DNA of 64,000 nucleotides from Edaphochlamys debaryana (Eukaryota > Chlorophyta > Chlorophyceae > Chlamydomonadales): assembly GCA_016858145.1 (NCBI GenBank), contig JAEHOE010000001.1, positions 2,480,001-2,544,000 of the forward strand. The letters run 5' to 3'. The position numbers and the translations under genes were made by a program. Positions 53,439-64,000 of this stretch are shown one piece after another. Below the pieces are notes generated by a model, which saw nothing but the letters and a program-made list of their open reading frames with translations, was not told the origin of the DNA and searched no databases. How positions within the stretch are numbered: position 1 is the stretch's first letter; each line of letters begins with the position of its first letter.

Positions 53439-56400
53439 ATGGAGGACCATGGTCGCGATGTGCCTCCCGCAACACTAGCGGTTATCAAGCGCCTGCCGCA
53501 GCATGCCGAGAGCCTACTGCAGATAGCTCAAGGGGCTCAGGGCCTGTTGCGGCCGCAGGAGGCGCTCGAGGACTTGCGGAGCCTGCGACAAGCTGTCAAA
53601 GACGCGCCCCAAACCGCCTTCACGGTGCTGCAAGAGGAGACCACCAGGATAGCGCTATGTCAGCTCGTGGCCGTGGGTGTCCGGCTGGAGCTTCCACCAT
53701 CGGAGCCCGACGCCCATGCGCGCGCGATGTCGTTGGCCGGCTCGGCAGCCGTGCAGCTCCTCAGCACGCTGCTGCAGCTCACAGCTGATGATGGAGCGCT
53801 GGAAGCCCTGGACGTCGCAGTTGCAGGCGTGGAGTTGCTGCTCAAGACGCAGGTGCCGGGGGGTGCAGGGGACTCTGGCAGCCCCGACCCCCCCAGTGAC
53901 CGACATGGTTCACCCCGTGCCCTCAACCGCAGCCATCCCGGTAGTTGTCAACCCAGTCCCACCACCCCTGCAGGTGCTCCACGCAGCAGCTCGCCAGCTG
54001 GCGTCCGCAACATCGTCCCTGGAGCCTGGGGTGCGGACGACGGGCTCAGCAGGCCCAGCAGCTGGAGGCCCTGCGGCTGTTGCGGTGCCCTCCTACCGAC
54101 GGCACCTGGCTGCTCAGCAGCTGGACGACAGCTGCTACCTCCTGTACGCCATGGCACGGGTGGTGCACGAGGCTCGCAGAGCGTCAGCGACAGACGTCCT
54201 CCTCGGCGCCCTGGCGGAGTCCCGCGTCCTCGACCACGCCGGCCGGCTCATGCTCCTCATCACGCCACCAGACTCCGCTCAGGGCCCTACGGATACCTCG
54301 ACGCGCCTAGCCCTGGCAGTGCGGGCTAGCGCCTTTGGGGCGCTGGTGGAGGCATGTTTGCGGCTAGCGGCGGTGGCGAGGGACCACTCCTCAGAAAAGA
54401 GCACCAGCCCGTCCGTGGGCCCCCGCACCGAGGCCAAGCACCTTCGGGATCTGGCAGCGGAAGCGTCGGACGGCTTCGAGGCCCTGCCTCTGGGGCGCTG
54501 CGGCCGTTACGCCGTGTTGGCTCATGGTGTCACAGCTCTGGACGCGCTTGACGGCCGGGGCGGCTACGGCCTACCGCAACTGGGCTGCCTCCGCCTCAAC
54601 CCCGCAACCGACGTGGGGGCCGGCCCACGTCCGGGGCTGCAAGCGGCCAAGCTACCGACCAAAACGGTGCAGGCCTTCACCGGTGCCCTAAGCATGGAGC
54701 ACTCCGGCTTGGAGCGCTGGCTCAGCCGGCGGGCCGCCACGGCTCTGCGGCTGCGGCTGGGGCGGTTGGCGCTGGCATCGCTGCGCGCGGCGGCGGGCTT
54801 CCAGCGGCCCCAGCCAGAGGGAACGGAGGGCGTCATGCAGAAGCAGGGCGAGGTGGAGGAGGCTGTGCAAACGAACCTCATGAGAGTTATGACGCCACAG
54901 GTCGCGGCAGAGACGGCAGCGCGCGTGCTGTTGCAGCTGTGCCGCGCCGTCAAGGAGGCTCCAGACCGCGCACAGGCAAGTACAGAGCGGGTTGCGGGTT
55001 GCGGGTACCGGAGGCGTCGGGGACGATGGAGGACTGTGCACTGTCCACACCTGCAGCTGAATGCTCAGCCGATACATCCCCTTCCTATGCCTCAGGGGGC
55101 GGAGGCCGTGGCCTTCTGGCGCCTCGTGGTCGGCGCTGCGCTCTACGCGGCACCCCGCCTGGATGCGGGCGAGCCGCTGTGCCGGCACCTGGCGGGGGCG
55201 GTGCAGGGGCACATCGACAGCACGCTCGCGCTGCCGCCCAAGGCCGGTGGGTGCTCTCAATGCGTCTGTCAGCTCGGACGCCCCCGGGCCAATCTATGGG
55301 CGCTTGACCGCGCTCTGCGCCACTGGCCCGGGTCTTGTTGTGCCATGATGCACCGCTGGCGGTAAACCCCATCTGCCCCTGGTCCATGCCAATCCGTAGG
55401 CTCCATCCAGGCTGGGAGTTCAGCCGCGGCGCCGGCACCGGCAGCGGCGGCGCTGGCAGGTGGCCTGATTCCGGGCTTGGAGGCCCTGCTGCGGCGCTGC
55501 GGCCAAGGAAGCCCGCCGGCGGGCCTGGTGGCGATCGCGGACCGCCTGCTGACCCGACAGACTTTACTCGGCTGCTTTCCGTGGGCGCTTTGCTTTCAGC
55601 CGAAGCAGGCTACGGCCCTGGTCACGTCCGTAGCCAAGCTGCTGCGGCGGTGCTCCAAGCCGCTGGAGCAGTGGCCCCACCAGGCCGTGGCCGGCTGCAC
55701 GGCCGCCCTCGGCGGCGCCTACATGACGCTGAGGGCGCTGGCGCCGTGTCCTGCGGCTCAACTCCGCGCACAGGGCACGAAGCCCCTGGCTGCGTCGGCG
55801 TTTGCCGCATTGCGGCTGCTGCCCGAGGCGTCCCGCCTGGTGCGAGAGGGTGCCGCGGAAGCCCTCGCTCAAGCGGGGTCCGGCAGCGGCGCGCTGTCTG
55901 CGGCCGCGGCGGCCGCGGGTGACGGCCTGGTGGAGCTCGCGACGTGTCAGTACCTGCACTGGTGGCTGGACACCCTTACGTGCGCCGCCTTTGCCCCCAC
56001 GTCGGCGCCGCCTGCCGCCGCACCGCTGGGCCTGCGCACCCTCTGGACAGTCGGGGGCCACATCCTGAGCGGCCTCGACATGCTGCTCTACATCGCTGCC
56101 GCCCTGGCGGTCCTGGTGCTGGATCTCTTCCTGCGCCTGGTCTGCACCGTGCTGTCCAGCGCAACCCATGCGCTGTGGTCCGCAGCGCTCCTGACTCTGC
56201 CGCGCCGGCTTCGCGAGGCCGCTGGCCCCCGGCCGCCCTGGACGCCCGCCCAGCCGTTTGAGGCGCACGTCCTCCCACACAGCGAACGCTTCATGTGGGT
56301 GTGCGTCGGGCGTCTCAACGAAGTTAAAGACGCCTCGGCAGTCGCAGCCGCCGCGCCGGAGTGGCGTCGCTTTCTGGAGGAGGAGGTGGCGATGGTGCTG

Positions 56401-56964
56401 CTGCTCGGCGCTGTGCTGAGCCTGCTGGAGCTGCGAGGCAGGAAGCCCCTGCCAAGCCCGTCAACGTCAAACCTCTGCGTTGTGGCAGCGGCATTCCGTA
56501 TGGTGGCGAGGGTCTGGCCCCAGCACGTCCTCGGTCGGCCCGGCACGGCCGGTGTGCGTGGGCGGGGGCCTCGAGCCTTCCCCTGGCGGCCCGAGGGCCT
56601 GAGGCTGCTCGCCTGGCATCTGGAGACGTTGTGTACCGGCACTGGGCACGAGGAGGCTGCACACGTGGAGGCCCTAGCAGCAGCCATCGAGAAGGGGTCC
56701 CTGCGGAGCGCAAGCGCCCCTCGCGTATCTTACGGTCCGCTGCTTGCCATGGCCACGCCGTCGGAGCTTCAGGAGTTTTCGCCCTACTGCTCCAACCCCG
56801 CCTGCATCAACCTGGAGGGCGACAGCGAGGTCTCCCTGCGGCGGCAGCTGTGCAAGCAGTGCGGCCGGGCGGAGTACTGCTGCCGCGAGTGCCAGGTGGC
56901 GCACCGGTCGACTTGCAAGGGGACGGCGGCGGCTGAAGCTGGCATTGCACCCCTAGGCACGTAA
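53439..56964 (+). CDS. MYND-finger protein paralogue B with membrane segments
   Basis: Spliced model of 4 exons: 53439-53852, 53974-54975, 55096-55246, 55400-56964. The product is 1043 aa and the frame is open throughout. The long N-terminal region is Ala/Leu/Arg-rich and predicted helical, with no domain I can name. Residues around 56080-56160 encode hydrophobic helices (LLYIAAALAVLVLDLFLRLV). The C-terminus carries a MYND-type zinc finger: CSNPACINLEGDSE, CKQC, EYCCRECQVAH. The closing ligands are altered: a 15-nt in-frame deletion relative to A removes the W-x-x-H part, leaving AHRSTC. MYND fingers are protein-interaction modules, and large MYND families are common in Chlamydomonas. Intron 2 uses a consensus GC donor (CAG/GCAAGT at 54976). 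The gene is a tandem duplicate of paralogue A, 1.9 kb apart in the same orientation. Confidence 0.82.
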
Positions 56965-58570
56965 TAGCACGACAAACACGGCGGGGGGGGGGGCGCGGGC
57001 GGGGGCGTCCCTGTCATGAGTGCGAGAGGTCCCTGGTACAGTATTACTGGTAGCACTGGTGTGGCGGCAGGTATCTGCTTGTGACCAAGGCCTCTGCACT
57101 CGTTTGCCTTGTACGTTTGCTTTCAACGCCTAGATGCGTGCAGGGTAGGTCCGGCCGAGCGGCACAGGGTTTGACGTTTGAGCAACACCGTCTTGTAGCT
57201 GTGGCAGTGCCATGTCTGTTTCATTCAGTACCGGTATGGGAGGCCACGGCCTGATGGGGAGGAACATGCTGCCCGGCCTGGGACATTTGGGGGCGGAAGG
57301 TGCGGAACCGCTTGGGCGGAGAGCCTATGTCCGTGGTCCTTGACGGCCCCCACCTCCAGAGCCAGAGCCCAAGCCCGCGGGACGGCGGGAATGAGATGGG
57401 GACCCGTCAACTTTCTGAGGTTATGGTTGTGCCTGGTGGTTGATGCAGCGGGACTTCGAGGGGTCGAGCGCCCTCACTTGGGGCGGCGTCGGACTTTGTT
57501 GTGATTGCTGGGTGGCAACGGAGACGCAGGGGGTTGACGGTGATGAGGACAGGAAGGGAGGAGGTAAAGACATACGGCTGGCTGGTCGATTAGGGCTGGA
57601 CAGGTCTAAGCTTGTTTGGCGGGTCGTTCCTGTGGCATGGATAGCCCGTGCGGTAGCTGATATTCATCAGGGGCCATGTGCCCGAAGGCCCGAAACGGTC
57701 TTGAGACGGCTTGGGTAATTCAGTACGCGACATCTCCTTGGTTTGGCGGTGGCGGGGGCAGCCCCCTTGCTGCGGAGGCACGGGTTGCGTGAAAAGGGTT
57801 GGGCTGGTGGTGGAGAGGAGTTGGTGGCGGGAGGTGTTTGACGGGCTGGTGGCGCGCGGGCTCACGCCCCGTGGCGCAAGGGTGTGCAGATCGAGTTTCT
57901 GGAGGCTGGTGTGTTCGACTTCGGCCCTACGGGGTCACTCTCTTGCGCTTGCGTGACCTCAACTCTGGCCCTAGCGAAGCGTGCGGGTGGGGTCATCGCG
58001 TATGTACCGTAACTGTATCCTGTATTCTGGTGGCTGCCAGCGCGATCTGTTACTTTGGTTTGGCTGCGGCTGCTCTGTGGCGGCGACCCCTGGCCTGTAC
58101 CTGCTGGCCTCCGCCGGGCCAGCCTGTCAAGTTGTGTGACCGGTCGGTAAGTTAAAGCAGCTCAGTGAGCCATCATGTAAGCCTGGCCGGACTGCTCAAG
58201 AGGCCCGAGTAGAAAGAAGGCTGATGGGCACGGTTGGGGCTTACTCGGGGGGGCTAGACGACGGAGGGGTGGCAGCCTCTGGGCTCTGGCTCCCAGCAGC
58301 TCTGACCCATCTGAGTGCAGGTTCAACGGAGAATATCGGTACACAGTGAGGGTGGTCCGCACACAAGCCACCTGGGGGACTGGAAGTGATGGGGACTGGG
58401 GTCGCTGGGGAACTGGGATCGATGGGACCGACAGGCGTAGGGGGAGGATGAAGGTGGGGTCGTGGTGAATGGCACCTCGTATTCGTCGCACCCTCTAGTG
58501 TCACACAGTAGTTCCCCACCTGTCTCATAGGGCCTCCTAGGCACCTGCCTACGAGTATGGAACCCGGGCC
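56965..58570. other. Intergenic region between MYND B and COG2
   Basis: About 1.6 kb without a recognisable gene. It should include the 3' UTR of MYND B and the COG2 promoter. Open frames of up to ~118 codons are present but uninformative. Confidence 0.4.
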
Positions 58571-61500
58571 ATGACCTCGAATTCCGGTACTGACAACGGG
58601 GTCGGGGCAGCGGCAGACTCAGCGACCCTGCTGGGCCGAGCCGCTTGCCCCGTATGGCTCAACCCCGAGCGGTTCCTGGAGGATTCGTTCAACGCCGATG
58701 CTTGCGTCGCTGATCTACGTCGATACGTAGGTGGAAGCGCAGTTGCGCTCTGCTCAACTCTGCAAGGAGTAAAGCCCTACTGTCTGGGCTCGGAGCGCGA
58801 ATAGGACCGCAGCTGGCTGTGGCGCGGGACTCAGCCCGTTGGGGTGTGCAACTGCAGGTGCCCCTCGCGACTCTCCAAAACGAGCTGAGCGGGTATCTGG
58901 GCACCCTCAAAACAAAGGTATGCTTCGCAAGCGGGTTCGCTTGTCCGGGGCGAATGCAACACACAAACCGCACCTTGCCTCGCAGCTCGTGGAGGTCATC
59001 AATGAGGACTATGCCGACTATGTGGGCCTCAGCGGACGCTTGGCAAACGTGGAGGGCGCTGTGGTGCGGATGCGCAAGCCGCTGCTGGACCTGCGGGTGC
59101 GTCAGGGGTCCTGGGCTGCGGCCTCCAGCCTGAGTCCGAGGGGGGCCGCTCCGTGAGCAGCTTCAGGCAAGGATCTGAGGCAAGGGGTCAGGAGGACGGG
59201 CGCTGTAAGCTCATACCTGGGGAACGTGGGGGCGGGGCGGGTCCGGCACCGACTGAACCCCTGACGACGTGATGGCTGGCTCCGCTTGGCCCCCACAGGA
59301 CAAGCTACACGCGGTTCAGGACGCCGTGCGCACGGAGCTCAACTCCCTGAACCAGGGCCTGCGCAAGCGCAAGGAGGTGGCCACGCAGCGGGCGCTGCTG
59401 GAGCTCATCCTGGAGGTCTCGCACGTGGCTGCCAAGGTCGGGATGGGAGGGCGGGCCCCGGTTGGTTGGCAGGCAGGGCCTCTGGAGGTTGCCGAACATC
59501 ACCGCAGGCCACGTCATGGGACCACAGTAGGGAGCAAGTTCGGGGCCTAAATGCCTCGTGGGCCGCTAGCCGTCAGGTTGCGTGTCAGCGTAGCACGGCG
59601 CCGGGCCAGTCCCAGCATGCACTACGGCATGGGCTCCGGCGAAATGGTGCCGCAGCTGGTTGCCTGGGGCCCCGCTGAGTACCCGTGTGCTGCCCGCACT
59701 CTCGGCCCCGTGCCCCCAGGTGGACAAGCTCCTCGAAGAGGTAGCCGCCGCGGACCAGGGCGGGGACGGCGGCGCGGGGGCGGGGGCGGGCGACCTGGTG
59801 TCGCAGTGCCGCCTGCTGGAGCGCGTGGCGGCTGAGGTCAGCCGCCTCACCTTCCTGGCCAACAAGGGCAAGGTGCGGCCCGCTGGGGGAAGAGGCGGGG
59901 CGGGCCCAGCCCATGCATCCGTGATGTTGGGTGCGCGGGGAGGTGGGCTCACACCACTGCTGACGCTCGACAATGGCTTCCTGCCCCTGGCCCCTCCCCG
60001 CAGGAACTGGCCTTCGTACGGTCCCTAGAGCCGCGCATCGCCTCGCACCGGGCGGCCCTGCGCGGCCGCCTCTCAGCGGCACTGTCGGCGGCGCTGGGGG
60101 CGCTGCCCGGCTCCCAGGGCGGCGGCCCGCTCAAGCGCGGCCCCACCAACACTGCCGCGGCGCTGCATGCGCTGCACGCCGCGGCGGACTTGGGCGAGGC
60201 GGAGGCGGCCGAGGCGGCGGTGCGGTCCGTGGTGGTCGCCCCGCTGGTGGACAAACTCATCTCAGATCACAAGGCGCTGGGGTGGGTGGACGGGGCCTGG
60301 GCGGGGCCTGGTCTTGCGTGCGCGCTTGGCTGGCTGGGTGTCAAGTTGCAGGACCAGGGCCCGGCTGGGCAAAGGGACGAGGTATCCGAAGGCCGTGCTT
60401 GTCATTTCAATCAACGCCCAACCCCCGTTCACTCCCCTGTCCCCTCAGCCACTCTGCCTCCGCGCCCGGCGGCGGCGGCCTGGCTGCGCTGCTGTCCAAC
60501 ATCCTGGCGGGTGTGCGGGCGGAGCTGGGGCCGCTGCTGGACGCCTCGCTGGCGCCCGGCTCGGCGCTGCGGTCGCTGGACCTGCTGAGCGGGGCGGTGC
60601 TGGACGAGGTGCAGGGGGCCATCGCGGCGGCGCTGCCCGGTGAGCGGACGCGCAGGGCGCGGCGTGCAGTGCAGAACGGCGCAGGGCGGCAGGGAACGGT
60701 GCAGGCCGGGAGAGCCTGGCGGGTCGTCTTGCGCTCCTGGCAGGGGGGCTGCGCGTGCAGCTTGGGCTTGGGCTTGGGCTTGGGCTTGGGCTTGGGCTTG
60801 GGCGGCAAGCGGTGGCCGCAGGGCCACGCGAGCATACGTCCCCCGGTCCCCTACCTTCCCATCCCGCTCGCCCCCGCCTGCCCTGCCCCCCCCAGGCGTG
60901 TTCTCCCCTGGCGTGCCCCCCGCCTTCCACGCCAACTACCTGGCCACCATGGCCTGGCTGCGGCAGCTGGAGGCCATGGCCGCCACGCGGGGCGCCGTGG
61001 AGCGCCTGCGCGGCTCGCCCGGGCACACGGCGCTGATGCGGCGCTGGAACGTGTCCGTGTACTTCTCCCTGCTGTACCAGGAGATTGCGGGTGGGTGCAG
61101 GGGCGGAGGTGGGGCGGAGGTGGGGTGTGTGCCGGTCCGAGGGGCTTGTGCTGGGAGGGGTTGGGGAGGTGCGGTGCAGGGTGGGCCAGAGGAGTGGTGC
61201 ATACCTTGGGACGGGTGCTTGCAGGGTGACGAGAGGATGGCGGGAGTGCGGAATGTCGGCAGCTGCGAATGCAGCCATGTCAGTGGTCTACGGGCCTGTC
61301 CAACCGGAGGAGGGAACGTGGCTGGAGTAATATCTCACCCGCTAGACCTCACCCTGTCCGCCCCTCGCTCGCAGGCGAGCTGGAGGACGCCCTCTCCTCG
61401 GACCGCCTGGAGCCCGCCTCCGCCACGGCGTCCGCGGGCGGCGACGCGCTGTCCGCGGCCGCGCCCGCCCAGCTGGCGCCCTCGCTGGTGCTGCTGCGCT

Positions 61501-63577
61501 GCCTGCGCCGCGCCGCCAGCCCCGACGTGGTGCTGCCGCCCCTCACCGACCGCTTCCTGCGCCTGGCGCTGCAGCTCACGCAGCGCTACGCGGCCTGGGT
61601 GGCGGCCGCCGCAGCCGCGCGGAGGGACGCGGCCGCGCACCCGCCGCAGCCGCCGCAGCCCCCGCAGCAGGCGGCGGGAGGGGATGGCGCGGGGGCGGCG
61701 CCTCCGGCGCCCGGGCCCTCCGGTCCCGCTGCTTGGGCGGGCACGATTCCGGCGGAGGAGCTAGCGGCGGTGGTCCACGACGCTGAGGCGGTGAGTGGCA
61801 CTGGGGCCTCACCCTTCCGGACAGGCGCTGTACCAGACCTGAGCCCGGCTGCTCACGCGCCGTAAACTTTGTCCTGGCGTCGAGTTGGTCTTATCTCGCC
61901 GTCCGATCAGCAACCCCGGGTTACCGAATTGTAAATCTCTATTCCACCCACCCATCTGCAGGTGTACGCGGCCATCGTGGGCCCCTATACCTCCTCCTTC
62001 CTGGAGCTGCTGCCGCCCCAGCCCACGCCCGCCCCGGGCGAGGGCGACGGCAACGGCGCTGCGGCCGACGGCGCCGCCGGGGGCGTGAGCTCCGTGGTGA
62101 TCAGCGCGCTGGCAGAGGCGGCGGGCGCGGTCCGCGCCGCCGGGCGCAGCCTGGCGGCCGCGCTAACCGACGAGGTGGTTGAGCGCTGCGTGACGGTTGT
62201 ACGGCAGCTCAAGGGCATCACGGCCACGTACCGCATGACGGCCAAGGGCCCGCCCACGCGCGCCTCCCACTACGTCAGCGGCGTGCTCACGCCCCTGCGC
62301 CAGCTGCTGGACGGAGCCAAGGTCAAGAAGCTGGCCCCCGCCCTGCAGCAGGTGTGAAGCCCAGGCCCAGGCCCTGACTCTGATGCCGGGTTGCAAGCCC
62401 GCGCACGGGTATGCACGTCTTGTAGCCTGCCAGCTCCGTCCGGCTTGTCTGCATACACGCACGCAGCCCCCTGCCGATCCCCTGGCCGCTGCCCCTGCCC
62501 CTGCCTCCACCTCCCTCCCCCGCCCCCCAGGAGCTGCTGGTGCTGCCGGTGGCCGACGGGCTGTGCTCCCGCTACGCGGCGCTGGCGGACGAGCTGCTGC
62601 AGAGCGTGCGCAAGACGGAGAGCTCGCTCAAGCGCCTCAAGAAGGCCAAGGGAGGCGCGGGCGAGGAGGGTGAGTTCGCCGCGCTGCCGCCCATACTGGT
62701 CGTCGAAGTAGCTCTTAACTGTGGCCGTTTTTCCCTGGTAGCCTCTGCCGTGGCCCGCCGCCGCCTGTCCTCTCAAGTCATCGTCTTCAGCCCACATCCC
62801 ATCGACACGCTTCGTCCCTTCCTTCGCTCCCGAGTTCCGTGCTCTCACAATGACTCTTCCCTGCTCTCCCTCCCCTCCCGCTCCTCCACCTCCCCCTTCA
62901 ACCCAGACGCCGCCACTGCCGTGTCCGACTCGGACAAGATCACGCTGCAGCTGCACCTGGACGTGGAGGAGCTGGGCGCGCAGCTGGCGCGGCTGCTGGC
63001 GCCCAGGCCGGGCGCGGCGGAGGGCGACGCGGCCTCGCTGGCGTCCTTCCAGCGCCTGCGCGAGGTCGTGGCGCCCCCGGCAGGGCTGCTGGCCGGAGTC
63101 CCGGGCTCGGGCGCTGCGGCGGGGAGCGGCGGCGCGTCGGCGGGAGGCGCGCCTGCGGGCGGGGCCGGCCTGGGCCTGGCTGCGGGCCTGGGCGCGGGTG
63201 CGCTGCATGCAGGGTCGGCGCACGCCCCGCCTGCGCCGCACTACCCGGCGGCGACGGTCGACGCCCACTCTGTGGGGACAGGGCTGCAGCCCGCTGCTGA
63301 CACGTCGGCGTCGTCCAGCTTCGGCGGTGTGCCGCCGGCCGCCAGCGGGGGCAGCTTTGGCGGCGCCCCTGCCCCGCTCAGTGGCGGCAGCTTTGGCGGT
63401 GCGCCCGCCCCTTACAACGGGGGCAGCCTTGGTGGCGTGGCACCCACGTCTCTCGGGGGCAGCTTGGGTGGCGGGGCCAGCGACGGCGGCGGAGCAACCC
63501 CTCCGCTGGTTGGCGCCGGACTCGGGGGCAGCGGTGGGGGCGCGGGTGGCGAGGGAGACGACAGCGAGTTGCTTTAA
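58571..63577 (+). CDS. COG2: Conserved oligomeric Golgi complex subunit 2
   Basis: Spliced model of 12 exons: 58571-58726, 58858-58917, 58986-59096, 59299-59436, 59720-59872, 60004-60281, 60449-60639, 60896-61090, 61375-61790, 61962-62351, 62531-62669, 62907-63577. The product is 965 aa, all introns GT-AG. The N-terminal block (WLNPERFLEDSFNADACVAD, LQNELSGYLGTLKTKLVEVI, NEDYADYVGLSGRL, LLDLRDKL) is the conserved COG2 domain that assembles lobe A of the COG tethering complex, which captures retrograde vesicles at the Golgi. The middle region is helical with Ala/Pro-rich inserts. The C-terminal ~150 residues are low complexity, with repeated GGSFGGAPAP/GGSLGG units, and make the protein longer than animal COG2. 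The start MTSNSGTDNG lies shortly before the conserved block. Intron 7 holds a (TTGGGC)n array. Confidence 0.92.
60758..60803 (+). repeat. (TTGGGC)n hexamer array in COG2 intron 7
   Basis: Seven or more tandem GCTTGG/GGCTTG units within the intron. Intronic microsatellite. Confidence 0.85.
63270..63480 (+). repeat. Coding repeat, GGSFGGAP units at the COG2 C-terminus
   Basis: Imperfect ~45-bp units encode GGSFGGAPAPLSGG-like peptides, five or so in a row at the end of exon 12. They are in frame and probably disordered. Confidence 0.75.
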
Positions 63578-64000
63578 GAGTGGCTCGGGGGCTGTCGGGT
63601 TGTGAGTGTGGAGGCCGGGGCTGTGGCGCGAGCGTGTGGTGGAGGGGGATGACTCGGGAGCGTGCGTCGCAGGAGCGGCGATGGTGTGGAGACCTGCGGT
63701 CAACTGGAGCGGCAATGGTGGCTGGACTGACTGTCGGAAGAGCGTGATGTGGGTCGAGGCCGTGCCCCTTCTTGACTGCAGCGGTTGTGGGGCCATGCGA
63801 GGGAGAGCCTGGTGCAGGTCGATGAGAGGCGCTTGAGATATGCAGAGGCAAGATTCTGGCGCGTCTGAAAGCAGAGTAGGGTAGCCAGGGCTAGGAGCTT
63901 TGCTTCCATTGCAGAGCAATTCGCCATCCGACGCCAATGCTCGAGGCCTTTGCCATAGTAAGGAGTGCCTCTATCACGAGGCACAGGCCTGCAACCTCTG
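63578..64000. other. 3' flank of COG2
   Basis: Presumed COG2 3' UTR and beyond. No TGTAA signal or other gene was recognised before the window ends. Confidence 0.4.

Noticed and set aside
62270..63937. 555-codon open frame antisense to COG2
   Set aside because: It lies opposite the low-complexity COG2 C-terminus; the sense gene has family similarity and phased exons.
1..64000. tRNA, rRNA or snRNA genes
   Set aside because: No cloverleaf with a GTTCRANNC box B or rRNA core motif was found by eye; a covariance-model scan (tRNAscan, Rfam) would be needed to exclude small RNAs.

Overview
This window looks like nuclear DNA of a chlamydomonadalean green alga (Volvox/Chlamydomonas group). The grounds are very high GC, genes cut into many short exons by C-tract/G-rich introns, a divergent H2A-H2B histone pair whose proteins resemble those of volvocine algae, histone 3' hairpins, TGTAA-type candidate poly(A) signals, and algal-style families (MYND proteins, a receptor-type class III cyclase). 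The species cannot be named from this sequence. All gene models below were spliced by hand. For the seven complete multi-exon genes listed next, the exon lengths sum to a whole number of codons.

Layout, left to right. (1) 0.7-4.3 kb, minus: SCCPDH-type saccharopine-dehydrogenase-like oxidoreductase (13 exons, 428 aa), divergent from (2) 4.8-11.4 kb, plus: SDA1 ribosome-biogenesis factor (18 exons, 874 aa). (3) 12.0-28.7 kb: a degraded segmental triplication of a DHHC palmitoyltransferase gene followed by a bZIP-like gene. The only intact DHHC gene is at the left end (12.0-14.5 kb) and the only intact bZIP-like gene at the right end (26.6-28.7 kb). Between them lie a bZIP fragment with a premature stop, a DHHC copy split by a transposon-like insertion inside the catalytic Cys codon, a 3.1-kb foldback element with ~550-bp inverted repeats (17.2-20.3 kb), an unrecognised gene with a mitochondrial-type presequence (21.6-23.4 kb, minus), a 374-bp tandem duplication, and a 5'-truncated DHHC copy. 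(4) 29.9-31.1 kb: divergent H2A/H2B pair. (5) 32.6-35.5 kb: membrane-anchored divergent kinase-like protein (671 aa). (6) 37.0-46.9 kb: a 27-exon, 1719-aa receptor-type nucleotidyl cyclase with signal peptide, ectodomain, one membrane span and two cyclase domains. (7) 48.1-51.5 and 53.4-57.0 kb: two paralogous large proteins with membrane segments and a C-terminal MYND zinc finger. The first carries several indels relative to the second. (8) 58.6-63.6 kb: COG2 subunit of the Golgi tethering complex (965 aa).

The genes do not form one pathway. Housekeeping genes (SDA1, COG2, histones, SCCPDH-like) flank fast-evolving accessory loci. The points most worth a second look are the two-domain cyclase whose catalytic residues are divided between its halves, the DHHC/bZIP triplication with its insertion in the catalytic codon, the MYND paralogues whose indels appear to be offset by changed splicing, and at least five introns that need a GC donor.
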